A DNA stretch of 64,000 bases from Vagococcus teuberi (GTDB lineage: Bacteria; Bacillota; Bacilli; Lactobacillales; Vagococcaceae): contig NZ_CP017267.1 in NCBI RefSeq assembly GCF_001870205.1, positions 298,501 through 362,500 on the forward strand, read 5' to 3'. The notes below the pieces were generated by a model. That model saw only the letters and a program-made list of their open reading frames with translations, was not told where the DNA came from and did not search any database. The position numbers were made by a program, and so were the translations under genes. Shown piece after piece: positions 23,577 through 32,987 of the stretch (its first letter is position 1; the number at the start of each line of letters is the position of its first letter).

Positions 23577-26500
23577 TTGGAAATTATCGATAATATACAA
23601 AAAACCTTAAAAGATGATTTATCGCTTGAATTAAACAAGGGAAGCAAAGTATCAATTGCAGCAGCTAGTTTCTCAATCTATGCTTACGATCAATTAAAAA
23701 AGAAATTAGGAAACGTTGATGAATTGAGATTTATTTTTACATCTCCAACGTTTATTAAAGAAGGAGCGAAAAAAGAAAAAAGAGAATTCTATATCCCTAG
23801 ACGTGAAAGAGAAAAGAATCTCTATGGATCTGAATTTGAAGTAAAGCTTAGAAATGAAATGACTCAAAAAGCAATTGCTAAAGAGTGTGCAGACTGGATA
23901 AGAGAGAAGGCTACATTTAAGTCCAATGTGACAAATGAAAATATGATGGGCTTCATTAATGTAGATGATACAAGTTATATGCCTATTAACAGCTTTACTA
24001 CAGTAGACTTGGGAATTGATAGAGGAAATAACGCTTACTATATGATTCAGAAATCTTCAAAACCTATGAGCGAATCCTATCTTAGACTTTTTGAGGAAAT
24101 TTGGAATGATAAATCAAGACTACAAGAAGTAACAGATAAAGTAATAGAAAGTATAACAACTGTCTATAATGAAAATTCTCCAGACTATTTATACTTTGTA
24201 ACCCTATACAATATTTTTAATGAATTCCTTGAAGATGTCTCTGAAGACGAATTACCCAATGAAGCTACAGGGTTTAAAGAAAGTAAAATCTGGAATACGC
24301 TTTATAACTTTCAAGAAGATGCAACGTTAGCGATTATTAATAAGCTTGAAAAATACAATGGATGTATTCTTGCTGACTCTGTAGGTTTAGGTAAAACATT
24401 CACTGCCTTAGCTGTTATTAAATACTATGAGAATCGAAATAAGTCAGTCTTAGTCCTTTGTCCCAAAAAGCTTGCAAATAACTGGAATACATACAAAGAA
24501 AATTACATTAACAATCCTATTGCACAAGATAGGATGAATTATGATGTTCTTTTCCACACAGACTTGAGCAGAGATAAAGGTCAGTCAAATGGTCTAGACC
24601 TAGATAGAATTAATTGGGGAAACTATGACTTGGTTGTCATTGATGAATCCCATAATTTTAGAAATGGCGGAAAGATTTCAGGCGATGAAGATAAAGAAAA
24701 TAGGTATTTGCGTCTTTTAAATAAGGTAATCAGAAAAGGTGTAAAAACTAAAGTTTTAATGCTATCTGCAACACCTGTAAATAATAGATTCTTAGATTTA
24801 AAAAACCAGCTTGCTTTAGCCTATGAAGGTGAAAGTGAGGTCTTAAATAATAAATTAAAAACAAAGAAAAGCATCGATGATATTTTTAAACAAGCACAGA
24901 CAGCTTTTAATAGCTGGAGCAAACTCGACCTAGAAGAAAGGACAACGAGTAGTCTATTAAAAATGCTTGACTATGACTTTTTTGAATTACTAGATAGTGT
25001 GACTATTGCAAGATCAAGAAAACATATTCAAAAATATTATGATACTACAGCAATAGGAACATTTCCTAAGAGAAATGTTCCTATTTCAAAAAGACCAGGT
25101 CTTACAGATTTAAGCAAAGCTGTTACCTATAACGAGATATTTGAGCAATTGAACCTCTTACAATTATGTATTTATACTCCTACAGACTATGTCTTACCAA
25201 GTAAATTTGGAAAATACGTAGATAAGTACGATTCAAAACAAGTCAAAGGTGGATTGACTCAGTCAGGTAGAGAAAAAGGTATTAAGAGACTGATGTCAAT
25301 AAACTTAATGAAACGTATGGAAAGCTCAGTCCATTCTTTTAAGCTAACATTAGATAGAATTAATACCTTAATTACCAACACAATAGAAGAAGTAGAAAAA
25401 TACGAGAAGAATATCAAAACAAATCCAATGATCTTGGATGATTATTCCAACATTGATTTTGATGGGGATGACCGAGAAGAAGATGTTTTTGTTATCGGTC
25501 AAAAAGTTCAAATCGAGATAGGTGATATGGATTATAAGACGTGGAAACGAGAGCTTAAGGAAGATAGGGATATTCTTGAATTACTAATAGCTTTGGTTGA
25601 GGACATTACACCAGAGCATGATAAAAAGCTAAAAACCTTGTTTGACATGATAGATGATAAGCAAAAAAATCCTATCAACCCTGGTAACAAGAAGATTTTA
25701 ATTTTTACAGCCTTTGCAGATACAGCCAATTACTTATATGACAATGTTAGTAAGTACGTAAAAGAAAAATATAATCTGGATTCGGCCATTGTTAGCGGAT
25801 CTACTGATGGAAAGACAACAATCAAAGGAATCGGAACAGATTTGAATACAGTTCTTACTTTATTCTCACCAATTTCTAAAGATAAAGATTTATTAATGCC
25901 TAATCTTGATGAAGAGATAGATATTCTTATTGCTACAGATGTTATTTCTGAAGGTCAAAACTTACAGGACTGTGACTATTTAATCAACTATGATATCCAT
26001 TGGAATCCTGTGCGTATTATTCAAAGGTTTGGACGTATTGATCGTATTGGTAGTAGAAATGAAAGTATTCAGCTAGTTAACTTTTGGCCAGATATTACAC
26101 TGGATGAATATATAAATTTAAAGGCTAGAGTAGAAACTAGAATGAAAATTGTTGATATGACAGCTACTGGGGATGATAATGTCCTAACATCAGAAGAAAA
26201 AGGTGATCTTGAGTATCGGAAAAATCAACTAGAAAGGCTTCAAAATGAAGTTGTTGATATTGAAGATATGAATACTGGAATTTCTATAATGGATTTAGGT
26301 CTTAACGAGTTTAGGTTGGATTTACTTGATTATGTAAAGAAACATCCAGACTTAGACCAAGCTCCAAAAGGGATGAATGCCATTGTTGAATCAACGGTCG
26401 AACTACCAGCAGGTGTTATCTTTGTTTTAAGAAATATCCAAGAGAGCGTCAATATCAATAGTCAAAACAGACTACACCCTTTCTATATGGTTTATTTATC

Positions 26501-26816
26501 AGAAGAAGGTGAAGTTATTACAGATCACTTAGAACCTAAAGACTTATTAGATCACTTTAAATTGCTTACGAAAGGAAAGACAGAGCCTGATGAAGATCTC
26601 TATACGGCTTTTAATAGAGAAACTAAAGATGGTCGGGATATGAGTCAGTATTCTGGATTTCTAGAGGAAGCTATACTCTCAATTATTGATGTAAAAAATG
26701 AGAGTGAAATTGATAGCTTCATAAGTGGAAAAGAAATGAGTTTCTTATCTGAATCAATTGAAGGATTAGATGACTTTGAATTGATTAGTTTTCTAGTGAT
26801 TAAGGATAAGGAGTGA
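23577..26816 (+). CDS. PLD-like/SNF2-type helicase of a restriction-like locus
   Basis: 1079 aa, TTG start with GTGAGG upstream. Residues about 1-170 resemble a phospholipase-D-like nuclease fold; the SNF2-type ATPase has motif I DSVGLGKT (Lys near 273), motif II VIDESHN (about 355), LSATPVNNR, and C-terminal motifs VISEGQNLQDCD and RIIQRFGRIDRIGS. It probably translocates on DNA. It is the first of four tightly packed genes with a DUF4391 protein, Mod and Res, so it is likely a component of that defence system. The PLD call is inferred from position and a faint pattern. Confidence 0.8.
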   Translation: MEIIDNIQKTLKDDLSLELNKGSKVSIAAASFSIYAYDQLKKKLGNVDELRFIFTSPTFIKEGAKKEKREFYIPRREREKNLYGSEFEVKLRNEMTQKAIAKECADWIREKATFKSNVTNENMMGFINVDDTSYMPINSFTTVDLGIDRGNNAYYMIQKSSKPMSESYLRLFEEIWNDKSRLQEVTDKVIESITTVYNENSPDYLYFVTLYNIFNEFLEDVSEDELPNEATGFKESKIWNTLYNFQEDATLAIINKLEKYNGCILADSVGLGKTFTALAVIKYYENRNKSVLVLCPKKLANNWNTYKENYINNPIAQDRMNYDVLFHTDLSRDKGQSNGLDLDRINWGNYDLVVIDESHNFRNGGKISGDEDKENRYLRLLNKVIRKGVKTKVLMLSATPVNNRFLDLKNQLALAYEGESEVLNNKLKTKKSIDDIFKQAQTAFNSWSKLDLEERTTSSLLKMLDYDFFELLDSVTIARSRKHIQKYYDTTAIGTFPKRNVPISKRPGLTDLSKAVTYNEIFEQLNLLQLCIYTPTDYVLPSKFGKYVDKYDSKQVKGGLTQSGREKGIKRLMSINLMKRMESSVHSFKLTLDRINTLITNTIEEVEKYEKNIKTNPMILDDYSNIDFDGDDREEDVFVIGQKVQIEIGDMDYKTWKRELKEDRDILELLIALVEDITPEHDKKLKTLFDMIDDKQKNPINPGNKKILIFTAFADTANYLYDNVSKYVKEKYNLDSAIVSGSTDGKTTIKGIGTDLNTVLTLFSPISKDKDLLMPNLDEEIDILIATDVISEGQNLQDCDYLINYDIHWNPVRIIQRFGRIDRIGSRNESIQLVNFWPDITLDEYINLKARVETRMKIVDMTATGDDNVLTSEEKGDLEYRKNQLERLQNEVVDIEDMNTGISIMDLGLNEFRLDLLDYVKKHPDLDQAPKGMNAIVESTVELPAGVIFVLRNIQESVNINSQNRLHPFYMVYLSEEGEVITDHLEPKDLLDHFKLLTKGKTEPDEDLYTAFNRETKDGRDMSQYSGFLEEAILSIIDVKNESEIDSFISGKEMSFLSESIEGLDDFELISFLVIKDKE

Positions 26817-26820
26817 AGAT

Positions 26821-27432
26821 ATGTTCGACTTACCTAAGAAGACTCAGATAAAGAGAAATATTTATAAAAAACTTATTTATGAGAAATTCCCTAAAGAATT
26901 GTCGGGAAATAAAAAGGAAATCTTCGATAAAGAAATAAAAAAAATTACTCTCATAAACGAAATATCTGAGCAATCAATAAATATTAGGCCTACAGACAAT
27001 GTCTCAGCAATTTTTTTAGTATTGATAGAACTAAAAACTAAGGATTTTACCAATGCCAATATAAGTTTAGTTTCAAGGCTTTTTGGTCAGAAAATCTTAG
27101 TGGTTTTGAAATATGAAGATGAATATAGACTATCGATATACGAAACAAAACTCCTGCTAGGGGATTGGAAAAAAAAAGATGAGATAAGTCTGATTTTACA
27201 AGGTCTCGATCTATCAAATGTTTGGGAAAACCTGGTAACTCAAGTTGCTAAAATTGAGATTGAGGAAGGAAACAGTTTAGAAGAACAAATTAGTTTAGAA
27301 GCTAGAAAAGAGAAACTAATTAAATTAATAGAAAAGACAGAAAAACAAGCTAGAAAAGAATCACAAGCAAAGAAAAAATTTGAGCTTTATAAACAGCTAA
27401 AAGAATATAAAAAAGAGTTGGAGGAGATGTAA
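26821..27432 (+). CDS. DUF4391 domain protein
   Basis: 203 aa. It begins MFDLPKKTQIKRNIYKKLIY, the DUF4391 N-terminal pattern, has a conserved IYETKLL core and ends in a Lys/Glu coiled coil (about 150-200). Its function is unknown, but the family typically sits between an SNF2-type helicase and a type III-like methyltransferase, as here. Spacers are 4 nt upstream and 0 nt downstream, so it is translationally coupled. It may be a structural or targeting subunit. Confidence 0.8.
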   Translation: MFDLPKKTQIKRNIYKKLIYEKFPKELSGNKKEIFDKEIKKITLINEISEQSINIRPTDNVSAIFLVLIELKTKDFTNANISLVSRLFGQKILVVLKYEDEYRLSIYETKLLLGDWKKKDEISLILQGLDLSNVWENLVTQVAKIEIEEGNSLEEQISLEARKEKLIKLIEKTEKQARKESQAKKKFELYKQLKEYKKELEEM

Positions 27433-29346
27433 ATGGAAAAGTTAGATATGCAGACAAAAGATTTGGCAAATGAAAATTTTGAAAAACTAAAAGCTTTATT
27501 TCCAAATGCCATTACTGAAACGATTGATGATGAAGGAAATATAGTAAGGGCAATTGATAAAGATATTCTTATGCAAGAAATCTCTACAGAGGTTGTAGAA
27601 GGAAGAGAGGAAAGATATCAATTTACATGGCCAGACAAAAGACGTGCTATTGCAACTGCAAATGCTCCAATATCAAAAACACTACGACCTTGTAGAGAAG
27701 AAAGCGTTAATTTTGACGAAACTGAAAATCTCTATATTGAAGGGGATAATCTGGAAGTCTTAAAGTTACTTCAAGAAACCTATCTTGGAAAGATAAAAAT
27801 GATTTATATCGATCCACCATATAATACTGGGCGTGATTTTGTCTATAACGATAATTTCTCTATAGATAAGAATGAATATTTGGAAGATAGTGGTCAATAT
27901 GATGATGAAGGTAACAGATTAGAGAAGAATTTGGAGTCAAATGGACGTTTTCATACAGACTGGTTAAATATGATGTATCCAAGGCTGAAGCTTGCAAGAA
28001 ATTTATTGTCAGAAGATGGATTGATTTTTATTTCAATTAGTGATGCTGAAGTTCGAAATTTGTGCAAGATTTGCGATGAAATATTTGGTGAGTCAAATTT
28101 TGTAGCCGACTTAAAATGGGCGAACAAAGAAGGGGGAGGATCTTCAGATTCTAAATTGTTTAGAATTAAAGATGAACACATTGTTGTTTATTCTAAGCAA
28201 ATTGAAAACATCATTATAAAAGGTTTATCACCTTCAAATATAGAGAGATATAAGTGTTCTGATGAGTATGAGGAAACGAGAGGAAAATATTATCTTCAAA
28301 AATTAGGTATGGGTTCAATTCAATATTCTGAATCTATGGATTATCCAATAACTATGGAAGATGGAACAATTCTTTATCCAGCAGACAATAATTCGGGGAA
28401 ACGTGCAATATGGAGATGGTCCAGACAAAAATATGAGTGGGGGCTACAAAATGGATATATTGTAGCTAAAAAAGATAAGAAGGGTGAATGGGTTTTATAT
28501 ACGAAACAGTACTTAAATGCTGACAATGATGGAAATATTATTCAGAGAACACAGGCACCAATGGGAATAATTTCCGATTTTTCAAGTACTCAAGGAACAA
28601 AAGAATTAGTAAAAATTGGTATGGATAAATATTTTTCATATCCAAAACCCACAAGCTTGTTGAAATATTTAATTGATAGAATTGCTGATAAGGAGTTCAC
28701 TTGTTTAGACTTTTTTTCAGGGTCGTCAAGTACTGCTGATGCGGTTATGCAACTTAATTTAGAAGATGGGGGTAACCGTAAATTTATTATGGTACAAATT
28801 CCAGAAGAAACTGATGAAAAGTCAGAAGCGTATAAAGCAGGATATAAAAATATTTGTGAAATAGGAAAAGAGAGAATTCGACGTGCAGGTAGGAAGATTT
28901 TAGAAGAAAACCAAGATAAAGAAGGTATTGAAAATCTAGATATTGGATTTAGAGTCTTAAAAACGGATTCATCTAATATGAAGGACGTATTTTATGCACC
29001 TGAAAAAACAGAACAAAGCTTATTAGATATGTTGTCAGATAATATTAAAGAAGGTAGAAGTCCTGAAGATTTATTATTCCAAGTAATGTTAGATTTAGGT
29101 ATTTCATTATCAAGTAAAATCGAACGTGAATTAGTATATGATAAGGAAGTGTTCATTGTTGAAGATGGCTTCTTAATAGCTTGTTTCGATAAAAACATAA
29201 CTGAAGAAACTGTCAAAGCTATTGCAAATTATGAGCCGTATTACGCTGTATTTAGAGATTTATCTATGGCAAATGACAGTGTAGCTACTAATTTTGAGCA
29301 GATATTCGAAAATACGAGTCCACAAACTGTAAGGAAGGTAGTTTAA
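27433..29346 (+). CDS. mod: Type III-like DNA methyltransferase (Mod)
   Basis: 637 aa beta-class adenine methyltransferase: DPPYNTG (127-133) comes first and the SAM-binding CLDFFSGSSSTADAVMQ (about 425-440) later. The central region, about 220-410, is the variable target-recognition part. It should methylate N6-adenine at an unknown site to protect self DNA and help Res recognise its target. The start follows GGAGGAGATGTAA directly after the DUF4391 gene, and res begins 2 nt after its stop. All motifs are intact. Confidence 0.92.
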   Translation: MEKLDMQTKDLANENFEKLKALFPNAITETIDDEGNIVRAIDKDILMQEISTEVVEGREERYQFTWPDKRRAIATANAPISKTLRPCREESVNFDETENLYIEGDNLEVLKLLQETYLGKIKMIYIDPPYNTGRDFVYNDNFSIDKNEYLEDSGQYDDEGNRLEKNLESNGRFHTDWLNMMYPRLKLARNLLSEDGLIFISISDAEVRNLCKICDEIFGESNFVADLKWANKEGGGSSDSKLFRIKDEHIVVYSKQIENIIIKGLSPSNIERYKCSDEYEETRGKYYLQKLGMGSIQYSESMDYPITMEDGTILYPADNNSGKRAIWRWSRQKYEWGLQNGYIVAKKDKKGEWVLYTKQYLNADNDGNIIQRTQAPMGIISDFSSTQGTKELVKIGMDKYFSYPKPTSLLKYLIDRIADKEFTCLDFFSGSSSTADAVMQLNLEDGGNRKFIMVQIPEETDEKSEAYKAGYKNICEIGKERIRRAGRKILEENQDKEGIENLDIGFRVLKTDSSNMKDVFYAPEKTEQSLLDMLSDNIKEGRSPEDLLFQVMLDLGISLSSKIERELVYDKEVFIVEDGFLIACFDKNITEETVKAIANYEPYYAVFRDLSMANDSVATNFEQIFENTSPQTVRKVV

Positions 29347-29347
29347 T

Positions 29348-32300
29348 ATGAGGTTTAATTTTAAAATACAGACCTATCAGACTGATGCTGTAAATAGTGT
29401 AGTCAATAGTTTTATTGGCCAGAAATTTTCAGAGGGACTTTCATATAGAAGAGATATTGGTGATATAAAAGAAAAAAAGACATACTCTCAAGTTTATATT
29501 GATTACGAAGATGACTCTGGGGAACTCACATATAAAGATGATTTTGATGAGACGGGTTTTAGAAATGAGAAAGTCTCCCTAACTTCTAAAGAACTATTAA
29601 GCAATATCCGTAAGGTACAACAGAATAATAATGTATTGATTTCGGATTCTCTTGTGGATAATCTGGGTGCTTGTTCATTAGACATCGAAATGGAAACAGG
29701 TACAGGTAAAACCTATGTATATATTAAGACTATGTTTGAGCTTAATCGCAAATATGGTTGGTCGAAATTTATTGTAGTAGTACCTTCGATAGCTATTCGT
29801 GAGGGTGTAAAGAAATCTTTTGAGATGACTCAAGATCATTTTATGGAAGAATATCAAAAGAAGGTAAGATTTTTTGTTTATGATAGCAAAAACTTAAATC
29901 AATTGGATTCCTATTCTAGTAATTCAGGGATTAACTGTATGATTATCAACATGCAGGCTTTTAATACATCTTTAAAAGAAGGTAGTCGTAGCAAGGAATC
30001 AAGGATTATATATGATAAGCGTGATGAATTTGGCTCTAGAAGACCTATTGATGTCATCAAGGCTAATAATCCTATCTTGATTCTAGATGAGCCTCAAAAG
30101 ATGGGGGGGAGGCGACGCAAACTGCTCTTAAAAACTTTAACCCTCTATTTACTTTAAATTATTCAGCAACTCATGCGAAACAAAATAATCTTGTGTATGC
30201 ACTAGATGCTGTTGATGCATACAATCAGAAATTGGTTAAGAAAATTGAAGTTAAGGGATTTGAAGTAAAGAACTTTAGAGGTACAGACAAGTATCTCTAT
30301 TTAGAAAATATTATTCTATCTCCAAAAGATCCACCTAAAGCAAAGCTCGAGTTTGAGATTGCCTATAAAAAATCAATTAACAGGGAATCTAGAATTTTAT
30401 CAGTTGATGATAACTTATATGAACTATCTAATGAAATGGAGCAGTATAAGGGGTATCGAATCTCTGAGATAGATCCAATTCAAGGAACAGTTAGCTTTGT
30501 CAATGGTGAGACTATTAACAAAGGTGATGTAGTTGGCGATGTTTCTGAAAAAGATATGAGACGAATTCAAATTAGGGAAACAATAAAGTCCCATTTTGAA
30601 AAAGAAGAGGAACTATTTAATAGAGGAATTAAGACTCTATCATTATTCTTTATTGATGAAGTAGTCAAATACCGCCAATATGACGAAGATGATGAAGAAA
30701 TGTTAGGTGAGTACGGTCAAATATTCGAAAGGGAATACGTTGACCTTTTGAATGCGCAAATAAACTTATTTGATACGCCATACCAAAAATATCTTAGAGA
30801 GATTAGTGTTGAGGATACACATAAGGGCTACTTCTCCATAGATAAGAAGGGAAGGGCAGTTAATAGTAAAGTTAAAAGAGGCTCTGATTTTTCTGATGAT
30901 ATCTCAGCTTATGACTTAATCCTGAAAAATAAGGAAAGACTTTTGAGTTTTGATGAACCTACCAGGTTTATTTTCTCACACTCAGCACTTAGAGAAGGCT
31001 GGGATAATCCAAATGTGTTTCAGATATGTACATTGAAACACGGAACAAGCACAACTATGAAACGTCAAGAAGTAGGACGTGGCCTTCGTATATGTGTTGA
31101 TAAATCGGGTGATAGAATGGATGAGGAAAGACTGGGCTCTTCTTTAGTTCATAAGGTAAATAAGCTTACTGTTATAGCCAGTGAATCATACAAAGATTTT
31201 GTTACTGATTTACAAAAAGAAATTAAAGAGAATCTCTACGACAGACCAAGAAAAGCTTCTATTGATTACTTCGAAGGTAAAAATGTCATGTTGGATGGAA
31301 ATAATCACACGTTGACTGTTCAAGAAGCAAGCATGGTTTATCAATATCTTGTGAAGAATGATTATGTTAGTGTGGACGGAAATGACTCTATTACTGATCG
31401 ATACCATGTAGATATAGAAAATCACAATCTTGCAGAATTACCAGAAGCTTTAGTTGGCATGCAAGAAAGCATCCATAAGCTTATTCAAAGTGTCTTTAAT
31501 GATTCAATATTAGATGACATGATTGACGATGGCTATGAGACAAAAGTTGTTGATAATGATTTCAATGAAAACTTCTATAAAAAAGAATTCCAAACTTTAT
31601 GGTCATATATTAATCATAAGTACTCATATACTGTTTCTTTCGATAGTGAAGAGTTGATTAAAGAGTCTATTAAAGCTATTGACAATGATTTGTATGTTTC
31701 AAAACTCCAATATACCACTTCTATTTCTGAACAAAAAGGTGATTTGACCTCAGATCTAATAAAAAGTGGGGATTCTTTCAAGTCAGCTACATCAAAAACA
31801 ACAACTTTAGAACAAGCGGAAACTAGTCAAATAAAATATGATTTAGTCGGAAAAATATCGGAAGCTACTATATTAACTAGACGAACAGTAGTAGAGATTC
31901 TGAAAGGTATTAGAGCTGATAAGTTTGCTATGTATCAAAACAACCCTGAAGAATTTATAAGTAAAGTTTCAAGACTCATTAAAGAACAGAAATCGACAAT
32001 GATTGTTGAACATATTTCTTATGATGAATTAGAGGGTAAATATGATTCCTCAATCTTTACGACAGAAAAGAGTACATCTATTGAAAAAGCTTTTAGAGCT
32101 AAAAAGCATATCCAACCATACGTATTTACGGATGGATTAGCTGAAAAATCTGTTGAGCGGAAATTTGCTGAAGATTTAGATGGGGCAGAGGAGGTAGCAG
32201 TATATGCAAAGCTACCAAGAGGATTTTCTATTCCAACACCTGTTGGCAATTATAGTCCAGACTGGGCAATTGCTTTTAATGCAGGGACCGTTAAACATAT

Positions 32301-32487
32301 ATTCTTTATTGCTGAAACTAAAGGGACGATGGAAAGCCTACAGTTAAGACCAATTGAGAAGGCTAAAATATCATGTGCTAAAAAACTCTTTAATCAAATT
32401 TCTACTGAAAATGTTGTTTACCATGATGTAGATAGTTATCAAAGTTTATTAAATATTATGCCTGTAATTGAGAAAAAAACTTTATGA
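29348..32487 (+). pseudogene. res: Type III-like restriction subunit (Res), frameshifted in a G7 tract
   Basis: Two ORFs (29348-30157 and 30193-32487) make one Res protein of about 1046 aa. Walker A ETGTGKT is near residue 120 and LDEPQKMGG near 247. In the G7 run at 30103-30109 the frame is lost; one more G would restore DEPQKMGGEATQTALKNF. Downstream are SF2 motifs (REGWDNPNVF, QEVGRGLR) and a C-terminal PD-(D/E)XK nuclease, SPDW...IAETKG. The cause may be mutation, phase variation or a sequencing error; read as written, no full-length Res is made. Confidence 0.88.
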
Positions 32488-32680
32488 AGAAGTTAAGAAA
32501 CAACATAACGTAAGAAGTGTTTATCTATGTTGAGTGAATATATGGAATAGCGTAATTAAAGATGAGAAAATAAGTTATTGTTTTGTTTAAACAGTAAGTA
32601 TGTATAATTATTTAACGTGGCAAGTGTATTTTCATTTAAAGTCATATAAGATTTTATAGGATTTAATTCAAAATTAAATT
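32488..32680. other. Intergenic end of the cassette
   Basis: AT-rich sequence between res and the right terminus. I see no ORF and no clear terminator in it. Confidence 0.4.
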
Positions 32681-32702
32681 ACCGCATTCACTTATGGTAC
32701 GG
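32681..32702. repeat. SCC-type terminal inverted repeat inside attR
   Basis: ACCGCATTCACTTATGGTACGG is an imperfect reverse complement of the att core that follows. It resembles the CCGCATCACTTATGAT-type inverted repeats at SCC ends, which take part in Ccr recognition. I did not find a counterpart next to attL. Confidence 0.6.
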
Positions 32703-32732
32703 AGAACCGTATCATAAATGATGCGGTTTTTT
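32701..32732 (+). other. SCC-type attachment site attR
   Basis: An exact 32-bp duplicate of 9801-9832 (end of rlmH), containing ATCATAAATGATGCGG and followed by a T run. It marks the right boundary of the cassette. Confidence 0.92.
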
Positions 32733-32987
32733 TAATACCTATTCATTATTCATTCCAATTTAAATTCTCACGGAGGGTTAATTTGATTCTGTAACTAGTT
32801 TTATTCAACAAGATATGTTTGCTGTAATTGTATAATATAAAGATAATTATATTTTAATAAAAAGGCGTAAAATAAGAGATTGTACTAGTTTGGTACAGTA
32901 ATAGAAAATATTAGAAAATAATTTGGACCTAAATGATATAGCGTTTTCAAAAAGAACGTTATATAGTAAATTTATGGAGGTTAGGAA
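32733..32987 (+). promoter_or_regulatory. Upstream region of the PTS operon
   Basis: 255 bp without an ORF. TATAAT at 32831-32836 is the best -10 candidate, and an imperfect dyad TGTACTAGTTTGGTACA lies at about 32881-32897. GGAGGTTAGGAA precedes the first start codon. Confidence 0.35.

Larger units (their letters stand above)
9801..32732 (+). mobile_element. SCC-like cassette with ccrAB, inserted at rlmH
   Basis: It is bounded by exact 32-bp direct repeats (attL 9801-9832, attR 32701-32732) at the rlmH 3' end; one period is 22,900 bp. It encodes CcrA and CcrB, which catalyse SCC excision and integration in staphylococci, a primase-helicase, RNase HI and SCC-typical DUF960, DUF1643 and RadC-like genes. 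The cargo is a helicase/DUF4391/Mod/Res locus. An IS1216-like element has entered just behind ccrB. No mec or other antibiotic resistance gene was seen. Boundaries and recombinases are seen directly; mobility is inferred. Confidence 0.9.

Noticed and set aside
30193..32487. A second, independent restriction gene starting at 30193
   Set aside because: It lacks a start region and continues the Res domain order seamlessly in another frame; it is the 3' part of the frameshifted res.
9801..32732. SCCmec
   Set aside because: No mecA/mecC-type transpeptidase, blaZ, or mec regulator gene was found, so the element is called SCC-like without a resistance class.
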